Shown piece by piece: positions 7,964 to 16,590 of a stretch of DNA of 64,000 nt. The DNA is taken from positions 533,587 through 597,586 of the forward strand of contig NZ_JAGFOA010000001.1 in assembly GCF_017592545.1 (NCBI RefSeq), given 5' to 3'. A model generated the notes under the pieces. It was given only the letters and a program-made list of their open reading frames with translations, did not search any database and had not been told where the DNA came from. Origin of the DNA: Microbacterium stercoris. Its GTDB lineage: Bacteria > Actinomycetota > Actinomycetes > Actinomycetales > Microbacteriaceae. Numbering within the stretch: position 1 is the stretch's first letter; each line of letters opens with the position of its first letter. The translations under genes and the position numbers were made by a program.

Positions 7964-9408
7964 CGACCCCCGAGACCTCCCCGGCGTTCGCCGGCGCCCG
8001 CCTCGAGGATGAGGCCCTGGTGATCCGGGGCACCGGACCGAAGCCCCTCTCCGCCACGCTCACGGGGCGCCGCGCACAGACGCGGGCCCGGATCACCGGC
8101 GGCGGCAAGACCTGGACGGTGCGGCTGCCGCTCGTGGCCTCGCGCTGGGGCGGTCCGGAGCTTCCCCTGCCGTCGGGGGAGTACCGCGTGCAGATCGAAG
8201 GGGTCGACGTCGACGCCCAGGTGGCTCTGAAGGTGCTTCCCGGGCTGCGGGCGGCCCTGCGCGGAGACCGCCTCGAGGTGGGCGCGCCGGTCGACCCCGC
8301 CTATGACACCGCCGACGCCCAGGCCGCGCTCGAGCACCGCTATGCGTCGCACGTCGCGCCGCTCGAGAACGCCGTGTTCCTCGAGAGCTTCTACGGGCGC
8401 GTCGCCGGCTGCAACCCGCTCGCGATCGACCGCGAGCTCGCGCGCGTCGCGCCGGGGGTCATCCGGTACTGGAGCGTGGTCGATCTCTCGGTGAAGGTGC
8501 CCGAGGGCGCGATCCCCGTCATCGAGGGCAGCCCGGAGTGGTGGCGCGCCCGCAGCGCGGCGCGCCTGCTGGTCGTCAACGACTGGCTCCGCCGTCGCTA
8601 CGTCGCGCGTCCGGGCCAGCGGGTGCTGCAGACCTGGCACGGCACACCCCTCAAGCGCCTGGCGCTGCACCGTCCCGGCTTCGATCCGCGCCGCATCGGC
8701 GCGGTGATCAAGGAGTCTCGCCGCTGGAACGTGCTGCTGGCTCAGAATCCGTACGCCGCGCGCATCCTCCGCAAGGCCTATGCCTTCCTCGGCAGGCCCG
8801 TGTGGATCGAGGGGTACCCGCGCAACGACGTGCTCACCACGGGTGACGCCACGACGGTGCGTGCCGAGCTGGGGATCCGGCCCGGCGAGAAGGTGCTGCT
8901 GTACGCCCCGACGTGGAGAGATGACCGACAGGAGATCGTCGACTTCCTCGATCCCGAGCAGCTCGCGCAGGAGACCGGATCGGTTGTGCTGGTGCGCGGG
9001 CACTCGCGCACCCTGATTCCGGGCCAGGACGCCGAGGGCGCACGCGTCATCGACGTGACGGGCTATCCGGACACCGCGCCGCTGCTGCTCGCGGCCGATG
9101 CCCTCATCACCGACTACTCGTCCGTGATGTTCGACTTCGGCGTCACCGGCAAGCCGATGTACTTCCTCGTGCCCGACATGGATCACTACCGTGGCGAGCT
9201 GCGCGGCTTCTACTTCGACCTCGCCGAGCGCGCCCCTGGTCCGCTCGTGACGTCGCAGGACGAGCTGATCGCGGCGCTCGCCGAGGATCCGGCCCACTAC
9301 GCCACGCGGTACGCGGAGTGGACCGCACGGTTCAACGCACGCGAGGACGGCCGCGCCTCCGAGCGGGTCGTGGCCCGCATCTTCGACCAGGGTCTGCTCG
9401 CGCGCTGA
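7960..9408 (+). CDS. CDP-glycerol glycerophosphotransferase-family protein (2 of 3)
   Basis: 482 aa, translationally coupled to the paralogue upstream. A unique N-terminal region of about 100 residues, predicted beta-rich, precedes the transferase domain. Motifs: FYGRVAGCNPLAIDREL near 145, QTWHGTPLKRLALHRPGFDPR near 225, YPRND near 285, YAPTWRDDRQE near 313, TDYSSVMFDF near 384. The longer, canonical motif set suggests it is the main polymerising or priming enzyme; the roles of the three paralogues cannot be assigned from sequence. It converges on the glycosyltransferase gene with only 3 bases between stops. Confidence 0.9.
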   Translation: MTTPETSPAFAGARLEDEALVIRGTGPKPLSATLTGRRAQTRARITGGGKTWTVRLPLVASRWGGPELPLPSGEYRVQIEGVDVDAQVALKVLPGLRAALRGDRLEVGAPVDPAYDTADAQAALEHRYASHVAPLENAVFLESFYGRVAGCNPLAIDRELARVAPGVIRYWSVVDLSVKVPEGAIPVIEGSPEWWRARSAARLLVVNDWLRRRYVARPGQRVLQTWHGTPLKRLALHRPGFDPRRIGAVIKESRRWNVLLAQNPYAARILRKAYAFLGRPVWIEGYPRNDVLTTGDATTVRAELGIRPGEKVLLYAPTWRDDRQEIVDFLDPEQLAQETGSVVLVRGHSRTLIPGQDAEGARVIDVTGYPDTAPLLLAADALITDYSSVMFDFGVTGKPMYFLVPDMDHYRGELRGFYFDLAERAPGPLVTSQDELIAALAEDPAHYATRYAEWTARFNAREDGRASERVVARIFDQGLLAR

Positions 9409-9411
9409 GCG

Positions 9412-10539
9412 TCAGGGCAGGGGAGTGTTGCGCCCGCCGAGGCGCGAGGTGTCGACCGTGTCGCCCGCCCCGCGCAGGAAGCCGACGAGGAACCCCGAGC
9501 CCCACGCGAGGTGCATCGTGGGCAGCACCGCAAGGGTCCACAGCTTGTCGCGCAGTCCCGTGCCCCCACCCCGGCCCAGCGCGACCAGGATGATCAGCAC
9601 GGCGTAGAGCGCGAGGGGCACGTAGACGAGGGAGGCGAGCAGCGCCCATCCGCCGGTGAGGGCGCCCGTGAGCTGCATGACGCCCACCACGATCGCGAGC
9701 AGCGCGCCCAGCACGAGGGCGGGCGGCGCGAAGAAGCGGATCGAGTTGCGCGCGCCGTAGCGGCGCACCAGCTCGGCGCGCCACGTTCCGGTGGCGAAGA
9801 ACTGCCGTGCCAGGGCGGGCCAGCTCTCGCGGGGCCAGTAGGTCACCGACAGCGTCGGGTCGAACCACACGCGGTAGCCCGCTGAGCGGATGCGCAGGTT
9901 CAGCTCCCAGTCCTCGCCGCGGCGGATCGACTCATCGAACAGGCCGACCTCCTCGAGCACCGAGCGGCGCATCACCCCGAGGTAGGCCGACTCGGCTTCG
10001 CCCTCGGGCGCGCCGCCGTGGTAGGCGCCGCCTCCCAGGCCGATGGGGGAGTTGTAGGCGCGGGCCACGGCGCGCTGGAAGGGCGTGCGTCCGGCCGCGG
10101 ACATCACGCCGCCGACGTTGCCGGCACGTGTGCGGGCGAGGGTGGCCAGGGCCCTCTTGGTGTACCCCGGAGCCAGCTCGGAGTGCGCGTCGACGCGCAC
10201 GATCGTCGGGTGGGAGCTGGCTCGGATCGCCGCATTCAGACCGACGGGGATGTCGGCGGCGGGATTGTCGACGAGCACGATCCGGCTGTCCTCGGTGGCG
10301 AGCTGGCGGGCGAGCTCGGTTGTGCCGTCGCTCGAGGGGCCGAGGGCGAGCACGACCTCGACGGGACCGTCGACATCCTGCTCCAGCACCGTCTCCACGG
10401 CACGCCGCAGATAGGCCTGCTCGTTGAGGACGGGCATCACGAAGGAGACCCCGGATCCGGCTTCCTCGACCGGGGCGTCCCGCCTCGCCGCGGCCCGCGG
10501 AACGGGGCCGGACGCCTGGGGGGCGGGATCGTTACGCAT
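9412..10539 (-). CDS. Family 2 glycosyltransferase, ExoA-like, membrane-bound
   Basis: 375 aa. GT-A domain: VSFVMPVLNEQAYLRRAVET near residue 30, DD-like VRVDAHSEL near 115 (DxD equivalent), and a GEDWELNLRIRSAGY motif near 205 for the catalytic/acceptor site. Three hydrophobic segments follow at about 265-360, with a TVDTSRLGGRNTPLP tail. Fits polysaccharide glycosyltransferases such as succinoglycan ExoA, probably adding a sugar to the same surface polymer handled by the flanking CDP-glycerol transferases. Start ATG at 10539 has a weak CATGAT box 6 bases upstream and no clear ribosome site. Confidence 0.85.
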   Translation of the reverse strand: MRNDPAPQASGPVPRAAARRDAPVEEAGSGVSFVMPVLNEQAYLRRAVETVLEQDVDGPVEVVLALGPSSDGTTELARQLATEDSRIVLVDNPAADIPVGLNAAIRASSHPTIVRVDAHSELAPGYTKRALATLARTRAGNVGGVMSAAGRTPFQRAVARAYNSPIGLGGGAYHGGAPEGEAESAYLGVMRRSVLEEVGLFDESIRRGEDWELNLRIRSAGYRVWFDPTLSVTYWPRESWPALARQFFATGTWRAELVRRYGARNSIRFFAPPALVLGALLAIVVGVMQLTGALTGGWALLASLVYVPLALYAVLIILVALGRGGGTGLRDKLWTLAVLPTMHLAWGSGFLVGFLRGAGDTVDTSRLGGRNTPLP

Positions 10540-10578
10540 TCGTCGATCATGTCACGGGGAGCCCGCAGGACCCCTGGT

Positions 10579-10584
10579 TACCCT
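10579..10584 (+). promoter_or_regulatory. Leaderless -10 box (TACCCT)
   Basis: TACCCT, a 6-base spacer, then GTG at 10591; this decides the start in favour of GTG 10591 rather than the in-frame ATG at 10609. Confidence 0.5.
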
Positions 10585-10590
10585 GGGACG

Positions 10591-11874
10591 GTGGGTATCG
10601 CCAGGGACATGAAGAAGGCAGCCGGAGACCTCGGGAAAGCCGTCGCACTGATCCAGAAGGCCGTTTCCTCACGCCAGGCGAAGGTCGCGCTGAAGCACGA
10701 GATGCGCGCTCGCGGACCGCTGCCGCGGGGAGAGTTCCGGATCGCCGTGTACTTCGCCGACGGCGACGTGAACATGTACCAGATCCGTCAGTGGTACCGC
10801 CCTCTCGCCGAGCTGTCGGCGACGCATCCGGTGGTCGTGCTGTCGCGCGCGGCGACCGGGGCCGCATCGCTTCTGCGCGATGGCGCACTGCCCGTGGCGT
10901 TCCTGCCGACCGTCGGCGACATCGAGAAGTTCCTGCGTCAGCAGGACATCCGGATCGTCCTCTACGTGAATCAGAACACGCGCAACTTCCAGATGTTCCG
11001 CTACGGCGAGCGCTGGCACGTGTTCATCAATCACGGCGAGTCCGACAAGATGTACATGACCACCAACCAGTACAAGGCGTACGACTACGCCTTCATCGCG
11101 GGCCAGGCGGCGCGTGACCGCCTCAGCCGCACGCTGTGGGACTTCGACCTCGACCGCAGGACGATCGAGATCGGCAGGCCGCAGGCCGACCACTACTCGG
11201 GCGAACTGCCGTTCGCGCCCGATGAGCGCACCGTCGTGCTGTACGCGCCGACCTGGGAGGGCGATCGGCCGGCGGCGTTCTACGGCTCGGTGGCATCGCA
11301 CGGTGAGAAGATCGTCGAGGGGCTGCTGGCCACCGGCCGCCATCGGGTCATCTACCGTCCGCACCCGCGCTCCGGTGTGGTGGACCCGGAGTTCGGCGCC
11401 GCGAATCAGCGCATCATCGCGGCGATCGCAGCGGCGAACGCCGCGGATCCGTCCGCTCATCATGTGTATGACAACGGTCCGGAGCTCGGCTGGCAGCTCT
11501 CGATCGCGGACGTGGCGATCGTCGACATCTCGGCCATGGTCTACGACCGCCTCGCGGCGGGCAAGCCGATCCTGATCACCCGCCCCGTCGACGAGCGCGC
11601 TCAGATCGACGAGGGCGGCTACCTCGGCGCCTGCGAGTGGCTCACCGTGGACGCGGCCTCCGACATCGTGACCGAGGTGGAGCGCGTGCGCGCCGATCCC
11701 GAGGCCACGGCCCGTCTCCAGCACTGGGTGCGCCACTACTTCGGCGACACCACCCCGGGCGCGGCGACGGCGCGGTTCCACGCCGCCATCGACCAGCTCA
11801 TGGCGAAGTGGGACGACTGGGCCGCGAGGTCTGCGGAGGAGGAGCCGGGGGCGCATCGCGTCCTCGACGCCTGA
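10591..11874 (+). CDS. CDP-glycerol glycerophosphotransferase-family protein (3 of 3)
   Basis: 427 aa from GTG at 10591 (421 aa from ATG 10609). Divergent member: FINHGESDKMYMT near residue 150 replaces the WHG-PLK motif of the other two; EIGRPQADHY near 195, YAPTWEGDR near 220, YRPHPRSG near 257, and VAIVDISAMVYDRL near 310 remain recognisable. It therefore belongs to the superfamily but probably uses a different acceptor or donor. It lies back-to-back with the glycosyltransferase gene and converges with the MFS gene. Its long N-terminal Lys-rich helix may bind membrane. Confidence 0.82.
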   Translation: MGIARDMKKAAGDLGKAVALIQKAVSSRQAKVALKHEMRARGPLPRGEFRIAVYFADGDVNMYQIRQWYRPLAELSATHPVVVLSRAATGAASLLRDGALPVAFLPTVGDIEKFLRQQDIRIVLYVNQNTRNFQMFRYGERWHVFINHGESDKMYMTTNQYKAYDYAFIAGQAARDRLSRTLWDFDLDRRTIEIGRPQADHYSGELPFAPDERTVVLYAPTWEGDRPAAFYGSVASHGEKIVEGLLATGRHRVIYRPHPRSGVVDPEFGAANQRIIAAIAAANAADPSAHHVYDNGPELGWQLSIADVAIVDISAMVYDRLAAGKPILITRPVDERAQIDEGGYLGACEWLTVDAASDIVTEVERVRADPEATARLQHWVRHYFGDTTPGAATARFHAAIDQLMAKWDDWAARSAEEEPGAHRVLDA

Positions 11875-11880
11875 GTCGCC

Positions 11881-13311
11881 TCAGGCGCGGCGGTCGGTGA
11901 AGGCGTCCCGCGGCACGAGGAGCAGCGCGGCCGCCGCGACCAGCGCGGTGAGCCCGCAGACGAGCCACACCGTGACGTAGCCGGCGAACGAGCCGGCCGT
12001 CGACTCGGCGACGCCCCCGGTGCCGTGCAGCAGGGCGATGCCGAACACACACGATGCGATCGCCCCGCCGATCGTCTTGACGCCGTTGGTGAGACCCGTG
12101 GCCTGACCGGTGGCCCGCGACGGCGCCGCCGACGCGGCTGCCGCGGGCAGGGCCGCAACCAGCGCACCCGACCCGATTCCCGCCACGACCATGTTGGCGA
12201 CGACCTGCCCGTATGCGCTGTGGAAGGGCAGGAACAGCAGGTACCCGATGCCCACGAGCACGGACGCGCCGATGAGCGCCATCCGGGGCGTGAGACGCCT
12301 CGCGACCACGGGGTAAAGGAGCGCGCCGCCGATCATGGCGATCAGATACAGCCCGATGATGAGCGAGGTCGCGAAACCGGCGGTGCCCAGGCCGTAGCCG
12401 TAGACCGCAGGATCGGTGCGCGCGAACGTCGACAGCGGAGCCTGCGCGCCGAGAACGCTGACACCGAACAGCCCGGCCGTGAGGAACACGGGCCACAGCG
12501 CGGGGTCGGAGAACATCCGCACGTCGATGAGCGGATCCGTCGAACGCAGCTCCCAGACGGCGAACGGCCAGATCAGCAGCGCCCCGCCGAGTACCAGCGC
12601 CCAGGCGAGGAGCCCGCCATCGAGACGCAGCAGGCTGAGGCCTCCCGTGAACGCGGCGAGGGCGAGTGTCAGCAGCACCACACCGGTGGTGTCGAAGCGT
12701 CCACCGCTGAGCATCGGAGACTCCTTCACTCCGATCAGGATGACGACTAAGCATCCGGTGACGAAGAGAGCGGGGATGAGCAGCACGATCCACAGCGGCA
12801 GGGCGTCCACGAGCGCACCGCCGACGAGGGCCCCCGCGATGGCGCCGCCCTCCAGGGCGGCGACGAGCAGGCCGGCGGCGCGGGCGGTGAGGAGCGATCC
12901 GGATCCGCTCTGGCGGGCGCGCGACCAGATCAGGGCGATCTCGAGGGGCAGCCACACGACGTAGAACCCCTGCAGCGCCCACGCGACCAGGAACACGGCG
13001 AACGAATCGGTGAAGGGAAGCGCGAACGACGCCGCCGCGGTCAGCGCGGTGGAGACGAGCAGCATGCGCTTGTGTCCGATCATGTCGCCGAGCTTCGCGA
13101 AGATCGGCACCACGAGCGCCGAGAGCATCAGCTGCGAGCCCTCGAGCCAGTTCACATCGGCATCATGGATGCCCAGGTGCCGGGCGATGTCCGTGAGCAT
13201 CGGGGTGTACCACCCCTGCAGCACGCCGCTGGTGAACTCGACGAAGGCGAGGAACCCGACGATGCCGGCGAGCGCGCCGAGCCGCGGCTTCGCGGATGCG
13301 ACCGAGGTCAT
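11881..13311 (-). CDS. MFS transporter, DHA2-like (EmrB/QacA type)
   Basis: 476 aa with about 14 hydrophobic segments, as in 14-TM drug:proton antiporters. MFS motif A is seen as LGDMIGHKRMLL near residue 75, and a motif C-like Gly/Pro-rich helix lies near 160. An early WLEGSQLMLSALVVPIFAKLGD segment matches transporters annotated as drug or metabolite exporters. The start ATG at 13311 overlaps the stop of the M20 peptidase gene by 4 bases, so the two form an operon; the transporter might move the peptidase's substrate or product. Substrate unknown. Confidence 0.85.
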   Translation of the reverse strand: MTSVASAKPRLGALAGIVGFLAFVEFTSGVLQGWYTPMLTDIARHLGIHDADVNWLEGSQLMLSALVVPIFAKLGDMIGHKRMLLVSTALTAAASFALPFTDSFAVFLVAWALQGFYVVWLPLEIALIWSRARQSGSGSLLTARAAGLLVAALEGGAIAGALVGGALVDALPLWIVLLIPALFVTGCLVVILIGVKESPMLSGGRFDTTGVVLLTLALAAFTGGLSLLRLDGGLLAWALVLGGALLIWPFAVWELRSTDPLIDVRMFSDPALWPVFLTAGLFGVSVLGAQAPLSTFARTDPAVYGYGLGTAGFATSLIIGLYLIAMIGGALLYPVVARRLTPRMALIGASVLVGIGYLLFLPFHSAYGQVVANMVVAGIGSGALVAALPAAAASAAPSRATGQATGLTNGVKTIGGAIASCVFGIALLHGTGGVAESTAGSFAGYVTVWLVCGLTALVAAAALLLVPRDAFTDRRA

Positions 13312-14699
13312 GGGCGGGCTCCTGCTTCTGCGGGGAGGCTCGTGAGCAGCGCGATGTGGAAGTCGCGGCCGCGCTCGAGCGAGGCGATCTCGACCCGCTC
13401 GTCGACGCCGTGCACCGACGCACGCTGTGCGGTCGACATCTCGAGAGGGGCGAAGCGGAGCACATCCGGGCAGTGTCGATGGAAGTGGCGCGAGTCGCTC
13501 GCCTGCATCATCAGGTAGGGAGCGGGAAGGGCATCGGGGAACGCGTGCCGCACCGCGGACGCGACGGCGGCGAAGGCGGGGCCGTCCGGATCGGACTCGG
13601 GTGAGGGGTCGCTGCCCTCCAGCACCTCGATCTCGATCTTCGGATCCCGGATGCGCCGGCGGATGCGCTCGAGGCTGCCGGCGACGGTCTCGCCAGGCAG
13701 GATCCGCACGTTCAGGGTGGCCGAGGCGCGTGCGGGGAGCACATTGGCGGCGGATCCGCCCTCGGCCATCGTGGCGGCGATGGTGGTGCGCACGAGCGCG
13801 GCGGGCTCGGAGCCGAGGCGGGCGAACACGGCGGCCGCCACGGGTGGCGCCGCGGCGAGCAGACGCAGGATCAGCCTGCCTGCCCCCGACGCGCGGGTGG
13901 CGAAGAGCGCGAGCATACGCGAGATCGTGGGCGTGGTGCGGGCGCGGAATGTGCCGGCGTCCAGGCGGTGCACGGCGCGGGCGATGCGCCCGACCGCGGT
14001 CAGACCGCTCGGTGCCGACGCGTGCCCGCCCTCGCCGAGCGCCTCGATCCGGAACGTCGCGACACCCTTCTCTCCGACCCCGATCATCGCCGCGCGTCCC
14101 GCGACGAACGGCAGGGGAGCATCGACCACCGCCCCGCCTTCGTCGAGCACCAGCCAGGGCGTGATGCCCCGCTCCTTGAGGGTGCGGGCGATGGCTGCGG
14201 CGGCGTGACCATACGTCTCCTCGTTGCCGCCGAAGGAGAGGTAGACGTCACGCGAGGGTGAGAACCCGGACGAGATCAGGTCCTCGACCGCCTCGAGGAT
14301 CACGAGCAGAGGACCCTTGTCATCGAGCGCGCCGCGCCCGTGCACGAACCCGCCGTCGATCACGCCGTCGAACGGGCGGTGGGTCCAGCCGTCGGCCTCC
14401 GACGCCGGCACCACGTCGTAGTGCGCCATCAGCACCACGGGGTCGCGATCGGAGGCGCCGGGCCAGCGGTAGAGCAGACCCAGATCGGTGATGCGCTCGA
14501 GTTCGAGCACGCGATGCGTGCCCGGATACAGCTCCCGCAGCAGTGCGACGAACTGGTCGAAGGGCTCCTGCCCCCGGATGGCGTGCTCGGCGCTGACGGT
14601 CGGGATCCGGATCATCCGCGACAGGCGCTCGGGAGCGCCCGCGCGGCGGGGGACATCGTGTTGCGGGCGCGTCATCGCGCCCTGGCTCGGGAGTGCCAT
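13308..14699 (-). CDS. M20 family metallopeptidase (carboxypeptidase S / PM20D1-like)
   Basis: 463 aa, complete M20 fold. Zinc and catalytic motifs: MAHYDVVP near residue 93 (first zinc His and general Asp), GRGALDDKG near 120 (bridging Asp), GGNEET near 155 (catalytic Glu and metal Glu). The lid/dimerisation domain spans about 215-345. The context LMAHYDVVPASEADGWTHRPFDG is that of Cps1/PM20D1 enzymes, which split N-acyl amino acids or dipeptides. No signal peptide, so cytoplasmic. ATG at 14699 is supported by TACTGT 6 bases upstream. First gene of an operon with the MFS transporter. Confidence 0.9.
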   Translation of the reverse strand: MALPSQGAMTRPQHDVPRRAGAPERLSRMIRIPTVSAEHAIRGQEPFDQFVALLRELYPGTHRVLELERITDLGLLYRWPGASDRDPVVLMAHYDVVPASEADGWTHRPFDGVIDGGFVHGRGALDDKGPLLVILEAVEDLISSGFSPSRDVYLSFGGNEETYGHAAAAIARTLKERGITPWLVLDEGGAVVDAPLPFVAGRAAMIGVGEKGVATFRIEALGEGGHASAPSGLTAVGRIARAVHRLDAGTFRARTTPTISRMLALFATRASGAGRLILRLLAAAPPVAAAVFARLGSEPAALVRTTIAATMAEGGSAANVLPARASATLNVRILPGETVAGSLERIRRRIRDPKIEIEVLEGSDPSPESDPDGPAFAAVASAVRHAFPDALPAPYLMMQASDSRHFHRHCPDVLRFAPLEMSTAQRASVHGVDERVEIASLERGRDFHIALLTSLPAEAGARP

Positions 14700-14705
14700 G
14701 CAGAC

Positions 14706-14711
14706 ACAGTA
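14706..14711 (-). promoter_or_regulatory. Leaderless -10 box (TACTGT)
   Basis: Minus-strand TACTGT, 6 bases, then ATG at 14699. It begins 2 bases after the terminator hairpin of the upstream operon. Confidence 0.55.
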
Positions 14712-14713
14712 GT

Positions 14714-14740
14714 GCCCGCGAGGCGTGAGGCCTCGCGGGC
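14714..14740 (-). terminator. Hairpin terminator of the DUF3618 operon
   Basis: GCCCGCGAGG (14714-14723) and CCTCGCGGGC (14731-14740) pair perfectly around a 7-base loop. No T run. It lies downstream of the gene ending at 14806 and directly upstream of the M20 promoter. Confidence 0.65.
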
Positions 14741-14805
14741 CTCCGCTGGACGCAGAAGAGGGACGACGGCGCAGGGCCGTCGGACCTCTCGGGTTGCTCG
14801 GGGGA

Positions 14806-15381
14806 TCAGCCGTTGCCGAGCGTGTCCCGTGCCTGCTCGGCACGGTCGCGCACGGTGCCCGCGGCATCCTGTGCGTCGTCGCGCACGTGGGACGCGGCCT
14901 CCTGCGCGCTGTCCTTCACCGCGGTCGCGGCCTGCTGGACGGGCTCCTTCAGGTCCTCCCCGACCTGCTGCGCCACGTGCTTGGCCTCGTCGATGAGCGG
15001 CTGCGCCTGCTCCTTGACGCCCTCGGCGAGGTGCTTCTCCTTCTCCGAGGCGGGGACCAGGGAGGAGATGAGCATTCCGGCCGCGAAGGCCATCATGCCC
15101 ACCGCGAGCGGATTGCCCTCGGCCTTCGCGGCCACGCGGTGGGTGGCGTGCGAGGCACCGTCCACGACGGAGTGACCCGCGTCGTGGAGCGAGGATCCCG
15201 CATCGTCGGCGGCGCCCATGATGCGGTCGCGCACCGAAGACAGCGCCCCCTTGAGCTTGTCGGTCTGGCGGTGGGCGATCTTCGACGGCGTCACCTTGTC
15301 GACGAGGGCGTCGGCGTCATAGCTGAGTTCACGGCGGGTGCGCTCGATGTCGGCGCGGATCGCCTCGGGCGAATCGGTCAT
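14806..15381 (-). CDS. DUF3618 domain protein with coiled-coil tail
   Basis: 191 aa. The N-terminal IRADIERTRRELSYDADALVDKVTPS is the DUF3618 signature. One hydrophobic segment sits near residues 92-112 (PLAVGMMAFAAGMLISSLVP), and the remainder is an Ala/Glu/Lys-rich amphipathic helix with repeated EEA/KDSAQEAA-like heptads, resembling stress-protein (LEA-like) sequence. Function unknown; family members accompany holin-like and YtxH-like proteins in actinobacteria. Last gene of a three-gene operon, overlapping the stop of the holin-like gene by 4 bases. Confidence 0.82.
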   Translation of the reverse strand: MTDSPEAIRADIERTRRELSYDADALVDKVTPSKIAHRQTDKLKGALSSVRDRIMGAADDAGSSLHDAGHSVVDGASHATHRVAAKAEGNPLAVGMMAFAAGMLISSLVPASEKEKHLAEGVKEQAQPLIDEAKHVAQQVGEDLKEPVQQAATAVKDSAQEAASHVRDDAQDAAGTVRDRAEQARDTLGNG

Positions 15382-15794
15382 CGGTTCTCCTCATTCCTCT
15401 TGAGGGCGTCCGGGATCTTCCCCAGCGTCTCCACCGTGCGGGGAGCGCCCTTCACTTCCTTGATCTGATTGCGGCCCGTGAAGAACAGCACCGCGGCGAC
15501 CGCCGCCCAGATGAGTGCGACGATCACGGCCGACCAGCCCAGGCCGACCAGCTGTCCGAGCGCCCACCAGAGCGCGACGGACAGGAAGAACACCGCCATG
15601 AGTGCGGCATATCCGGCGCCGCCGATCATGCCGGCACCGGTGCCCGCCTTGGTGGCGGACTCCTTGAGCTCGGCCTTGGCCAGCGCGATCTCCTGCCGGA
15701 TCAGCACCGACAGGTCCTGCGTCACCTCACCCAGCAGATCGCCGAGCGAGGTCGAGGCCGCCTTCTGCTCGGAGGGCGTCGGGTCAGAGTCCAT
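15378..15794 (-). CDS. Phage-holin-like family membrane protein (holin-X type, DUF1469)
   Basis: 138 aa. Residues 15-45 (LGDLLGEVTQDLSVLIRQEIALAKAELKE) are the family hallmark; two transmembrane hairpin helices follow at about 58-115, then a basic tail ending NEENR. Despite the holin label, chromosomal members are ordinary membrane proteins of unknown role and there is no phage gene nearby. The start ATG at 15794 overlaps the upstream gene's end by 11 bases. Middle gene of the operon. Confidence 0.83.
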   Translation of the reverse strand: MDSDPTPSEQKAASTSLGDLLGEVTQDLSVLIRQEIALAKAELKESATKAGTGAGMIGGAGYAALMAVFFLSVALWWALGQLVGLGWSAVIVALIWAAVAAVLFFTGRNQIKEVKGAPRTVETLGKIPDALKRNEENR

Positions 15795-16590
15795 CGCGCG
15801 CCTCCCCGGTGGAGCCCTGGCCGGTCGCCACACCCGGCTCGCCGAGGGGATCGACGACCCGCGTGCGGTCGTACATCGGCGTCTCCGTGCCCACTCCGGC
15901 CGGAGCCGGTGTCGGGGGCGCGTACGCCGGTACTCCGCTTGCCGATGCACCGCCCGTGGGGACGCCGGTGACCGTGCTCCCCGCCGAGGCCTGGCCGGCC
16001 GCGCCGCCCGTGCCCGAGGCAGCGTGCTCTTCCTTCGCTCCCTCGGCCAGCGCGCGGGTGAGACGTCCGGCCGCGATGCCGGCGACGAGCGCGCCTGCGA
16101 TGAAGAGCCCGGGCTTGCGCCGTGCGAAGGTCTTCACCTCATGCACGAGCGAGCCGGGGTCGCGCTGCGAGAGCCAGGATGAGGCATCCGACAACCGCGT
16201 CGACGCCATCTCGACGAACTCGGTCGCCATGCCCGGGTTCTCGGAGCCGCGCGCCATCTGCTGCAGTTCGTCGCCGATCGACCGCAGTCCGTCGGCCACT
16301 CGCTGCTGCTGCGTGGCCGCCTGCTCCGACAGCTCGCGGCGGGTCTCGGCGTAGACCTGCCGGGCCTGCGCCTTCGTCTCGTGTGCGACGGACGACACCT
16401 CCTGCTTGGCGGTCTCGACGACGTGCCCCGCCTCGGCCTGCGCCGTGTCCTTGACCCCGACGGCCTCCTGCTTCGCGGTCTCGGCGGTCCCGTTCCCGCC
16501 CTCGACGCTGCCCGACGTTCCGTACCCGGCGTCATTCGATCCGTAGCCCGTCGTGTTCGACGGCGGAACCGCACCATAGTTCTGCGACAT
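15784..16590 (-). CDS. Membrane-associated coiled-coil protein of unknown function
   Basis: 268 aa. Residues 1-35 are Gly/Tyr/Asn-rich; 35-135 form an Ala/Glu/Gln-rich coiled coil (repeated ETAKQE elements); a glycine-zipper transmembrane helix (FIAGALVAGIAAGRL) lies near 170-185; a Pro/Ala/Thr-rich tail ends the protein. No domain was recognised with confidence. ATG at 16590 is chosen because GGAGAGG lies 6 bases upstream, whereas the ATG two codons earlier abuts it. First gene of the operon with the holin-like and DUF3618 proteins, suggesting a shared membrane or stress role. Confidence 0.75.
   Translation of the reverse strand: MSQNYGAVPPSNTTGYGSNDAGYGTSGSVEGGNGTAETAKQEAVGVKDTAQAEAGHVVETAKQEVSSVAHETKAQARQVYAETRRELSEQAATQQQRVADGLRSIGDELQQMARGSENPGMATEFVEMASTRLSDASSWLSQRDPGSLVHEVKTFARRKPGLFIAGALVAGIAAGRLTRALAEGAKEEHAASGTGGAAGQASAGSTVTGVPTGGASASGVPAYAPPTPAPAGVGTETPMYDRTRVVDPLGEPGVATGQGSTGEARDGL

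Noticed and set aside
15378..15794. Prophage, because of the holin-family protein
   Set aside because: Neighbours are chromosomal membrane proteins; no phage structural, lysis or integrase genes. Chromosomal holin-X-like proteins are common in actinobacteria.
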